Source: Parelaphostrongylus tenuis
Lineage: Eukaryota; Nematoda; Chromadorea; Rhabditida; Metastrongylidae
Direction of reading: 5' to 3'
DNA length: 64,000 bases
NCBI GenBank assembly: GCA_019055375.1
Contig: JAHQIW010004735.1
Location: 186,001 to 250,000, forward strand
Below are positions 62,201 through 64,000 of the stretch, in pieces. The notes beneath the pieces are model-generated. The model saw only the letters and a program-made list of their open reading frames with translations, was not told where the DNA came from and made no database searches. Both the position numbers and the translations under genes were made by a program. Each line of letters begins with the position of its first letter. The first letter of the stretch is position 1.

Positions 62201-62922
62201 ACAGCGCACATCAAGCGGGGTTTAGTGCCGATGCGCGCCTACTCGACTCAATTCGTTAAACGTTGGTTGCTGACAGCTAAGATAATTCATGCCAAAAACC
62301 AAGTTTCACAAGGGCGGCAGTCCTGGTGGTGTAGTGGTAGCGTACGCGTCTGGTATGGATGGATTATGGTTTCAACTCTCGTCTAGGGTTGGACTTCTTG
62401 CATATCACTCCATATTTTCAGATGTACATTCATAAGATCCAATTCAATCCATACTTTATCACATCTCCCTGAAAAACAAATATACTAATATACAACTGAA
62501 AACCTTACTTTATGATTGAGGTGCTCCATTTCGAGGCACACCTTGCAACACAGTGTTTCGCAAGTAGCACACAGCATTTTATATGGAAGTGAATGAGTGG
62601 GACACTGCACAGGACGCACTTCTCCTCGCTGTCCGAGCTGCTCCATTTCGACATAAGTCATAACCTGATCATGGAATGTCATCATGGACATAAGATGAAA
62701 CCTCTCTTTGGGAAAGGAAAAATGATTGATCAGACAAGAAACAACGAAAACCACATGCCCAACCTCGTGTCCCTCAAACATTCGCATCACACCATGAGCA
62801 GAGAGGCAATTGGAACATAGATCGGATTGGCACTGCTTGCATACGGCGATCGCTGGCTGCTCGGATTTGCACGCACGACACCGACGCTCTCCAACAGCCT
62901 CTTCATTTTCAGCAAGTCTGAC
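56211..62922 (-). CDS. ncl-1: NCL-1, TRIM-NHL (Brat) family translational repressor
   Basis: NCL-1/Brat proteins bind RNA through a C-terminal NHL propeller; loss in C. elegans enlarges nucleoli. Minus-strand exons in order: 62922-62764, 62664-62509, 61771-61694, 61598-61454, 61338-61242, 61163-61049, 60992-60917, 60805-60598, 60532-60310, 60028-59855, 59786-59730, 59662-59496, 59436-59262, 59126-58979, 58911-58810, 58746-58609, 57626-57454 and 56315-56211 (TGA). They total 2,496 nt, 831 residues, all phases consistent. B-box 1 starts CRACKSEQPAIAVCKQC; B-box 2 has CPTHSLPYKMLCATCETLCC. A coiled coil follows (EIEKLADKVERKW, QLEETRQKQEVAIEDLYRK), then a Pro/Ser/Gly/Gln-rich linker. The NHL repeats include DDILIADTNNHRIVV, VYITDFKHHCVQVF, GDILVADTHGNHLHVV and a last strand HNHTLFVFKPLYIR. 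No RING is present, as in the Brat class. The N-terminal exon lies upstream of 62,922 and was not found; the 60,992 acceptor (TTTGAG) is the least certain. Confidence 0.92.
56700..57015. mobile_element. TIR transposon family T1, copy 5 (internally deleted)
   Basis: Left end CGACCTAAGCTGGAAAGGAA then TAGTAACCATTCCAAATC; right end ACCGGCGGCGTGGGGCTTTA then CTTTCGAATGGTTACTAACA and TCCAGCGAATTAGGCTGG. It is only about 315 nt, so nearly all is terminal sequence. It lies in the last intron of ncl-1. Confidence 0.65.
58265..58440 (+). mobile_element. SINE family S1, diverged body
   Basis: Weak match to the S1 body in the same orientation as 36,952-37,135: CCAGGGCCGACAGATGGTAT, GGAGTACAGCAGCACCGGC and GTATGCACTCGATCACACC. 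It lies in a ncl-1 intron. No tRNA head remains. Confidence 0.45.
62101..62171 (-). mobile_element. tRNA-like element, family S3, copy 2
   Basis: On the minus strand it starts CGTCAGTAGTGTAACAGA and ends GCGGGTTCTAGTCCCGCCTGACG-like. Six acceptor pairs (CGTCAG with CTGACG) and a perfect five-pair T stem around TTCTAGT are visible; the anticodon stem is poor. It sits in the ncl-1 intron 61,772-62,508. Probably a SINE head or a tRNA pseudogene. Confidence 0.6.
62331..62397 (+). mobile_element. Degenerate tRNA-like sequence
   Basis: CCTGGTGGTGTAGTGGTAGC resembles the D-arm end of a tRNA and GGTTTCAACTCTCG resembles a T arm, 45 nt further on. The acceptor pairing is imperfect (CCTGG with CTAGG) and no anticodon stem forms. 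It is in the same ncl-1 intron as the previous element. Confidence 0.4.
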
Positions 62923-62929
62923 CTACAAA

Positions 62930-64000
62930 AGGCAAATGTTGATGAGATCATAAACGGAAGTCGCTTTGTCCCTCACAATGTCATTGATTTTTACTCCTAA
63001 ACCAAAATAGTATTTTCACCATGTGAACAGACTAGAATGATAATCTATTATCTGCGTTCTGACTTCCTTACTGATATTCTAAATTATAAATCGCTGATCC
63101 AAAGAGGCTCGGATAGCTTAGTGGAAATGACGTGGTCCATCAACACCACGGTGTTGGTTCGGCCCTCCAACGAGCTTTCCACGCCTCTAATCCCCCTGGG
63201 ACGAGGAAACTTGTACCAGACTTATCTCTTATCAGTTCGCTCCATGCAACTCAAATGAGACTTACTCCGCTACACCAAAACTCTGAGGAGAATCGACGTG
63301 ATCACCACTTGACATAATGGAAACGGAGATTCTCAGGCATTAGTCAACATATACGCGAACTTTTGAAGATCTATATGAACGATGAGTGGGAGGAAACGAA
63401 TTGAATGCAGGTAGAATATTTGTAACAAATGTAAAGATAGGTCAGACACAACAGTATAAACAGATAAATCAAACATCAGTCACCAACCATAGGTATAATC
63501 ATAAGATTTTCGAACTGAATCAACAAATAAAATTAAGGCGAATAAGTTGAATGCGTTAAATCTTATGATTGTGATTTTCTTCAGTGATCGTAAACAATGT
63601 ACATTACAAATAGAGGAGGATACGACTATTATAGTACCCCTTGTACCAGAGTGTTACAACAACTTACCACGTTCTCACGACCAACTATCTACTAACCTTG
63701 GGCCTATGAAGGAAGCTGAGTTTTCTTTAGCGTTAAGGAGCAAGGTTGTTACCAACAGAACTATTGAAAACAATTAGATACAGAAAACTACTCAACACAG
63801 TGATATAATGGCCGACGTTTCCGCGACACCGTTTTCTTCAGAGCTTGTAATTGTCGAGTTGATTCGCAGTCTACTCGGTCAATTACTTTCATAACCCAGA
63901 AAAAGCAGCTATTTGACCGAGTGCATTGCGAGTCAACTTTACCACTACAGGCTCCGAAGAAGATACCGCTGAACGTCAGCCATATCTTCATTTTTTCAAT
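62930..64000. other. Region upstream of the first located ncl-1 exon
   Basis: The exon ending at 62,922 begins with an acceptor (TTTTGTAG), so at least one more 5' exon must exist to the right. None could be assigned with confidence in 62,930-64,000. Apart from the SINE at 63,106-63,310 no feature was recognised; an open frame at 63,991-63,788 (minus) has no known motif. Confidence 0.4.
63106..63310 (+). mobile_element. SINE family S1-related, with tRNA-like head
   Basis: The head at 63,106-63,175 starts GGCTCGGATAGCTTAGTGG. Five acceptor pairs (GCTCG with CGAGC), an anticodon-like stem GTGGT/ACCAC and a T-like stem GTTGG/CCAAC can be drawn, though the loops are one to two bases too long. 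The following body (GGACGAGGAAACTTGTACCA) resembles the S1 body GGGTCGGCAAATTGGTACCA. Orientation is opposite to ncl-1. Confidence 0.55.

Noticed and set aside
40455..62922. An operon joining ncl-1 and orc-4 (same strand)
   Set aside because: The gap between ncl-1 stop and the first found orc-4 exon is over 4 kb, far larger than nematode operon spacing.

Overview
The window is a stretch of nematode nuclear genome. Small exons, phase-consistent TTTCAG-type splice acceptors, long repeat-filled introns and orthologues of NCL-1 and ORC4 all fit a nematode. The RTE-type retrotransposon load and intron size suggest a parasitic clade V (strongylid or hookworm-like) worm, but species is an inference. 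There are no bacterial features; gene models below were built by joining exons by hand on reading frame and splice phase.

Left part (1-33 kb, plus-strand genes). A seven-exon gene at 28,844-32,797 encodes a complete 225-residue multi-pass membrane protein that I do not recognise. A decayed paralogue lies at 416-7,485: its first five exons match the intact copy's in length except for one 1-nt deletion, but it has an in-frame stop, damaged splice donors and a full-length RTE retrotransposon in intron 5. Between the two copies, at 18,480-23,134, is a different multi-exon gene whose hydrophobic exons suggest a seven-helix receptor. RTE, SINE, mariner and terminal-inverted-repeat (TIR) elements fill the rest.

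Middle part (33-53 kb). A repeat-rich zone (palindromic MITEs, mariner remnant, RTE remnant, tRNA-derived SINEs) precedes orc-4 on the minus strand. orc-4 (about 40,455-51,859) encodes origin recognition complex subunit 4, with non-canonical Walker A and Walker B motifs but a retained arginine-rich EKRVRSR segment.

Right part (53-64 kb). The minus-strand ncl-1 gene (Brat/TRIM-NHL family) spans 56,211-62,922. Eighteen phase-consistent exons give 831 codons: two B-boxes, a coiled coil, a low-complexity linker and a C-terminal NHL propeller. The very N-terminus lies further upstream and was not located.

Mobile DNA is the main theme of the non-coding sequence. It includes at least two tRNA-headed SINE families (one with clear target-site duplications, nested in an RTE copy), a third tRNA-like repeat, a 0.3-0.9 kb TIR transposon family with five copies, two fold-back MITE families, a short TTAACCC-ended family, RTE copies of different ages and two mariner remnants. 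All genes named here are eukaryotic housekeeping, developmental or membrane-protein genes; they show no sign of acting as one system.
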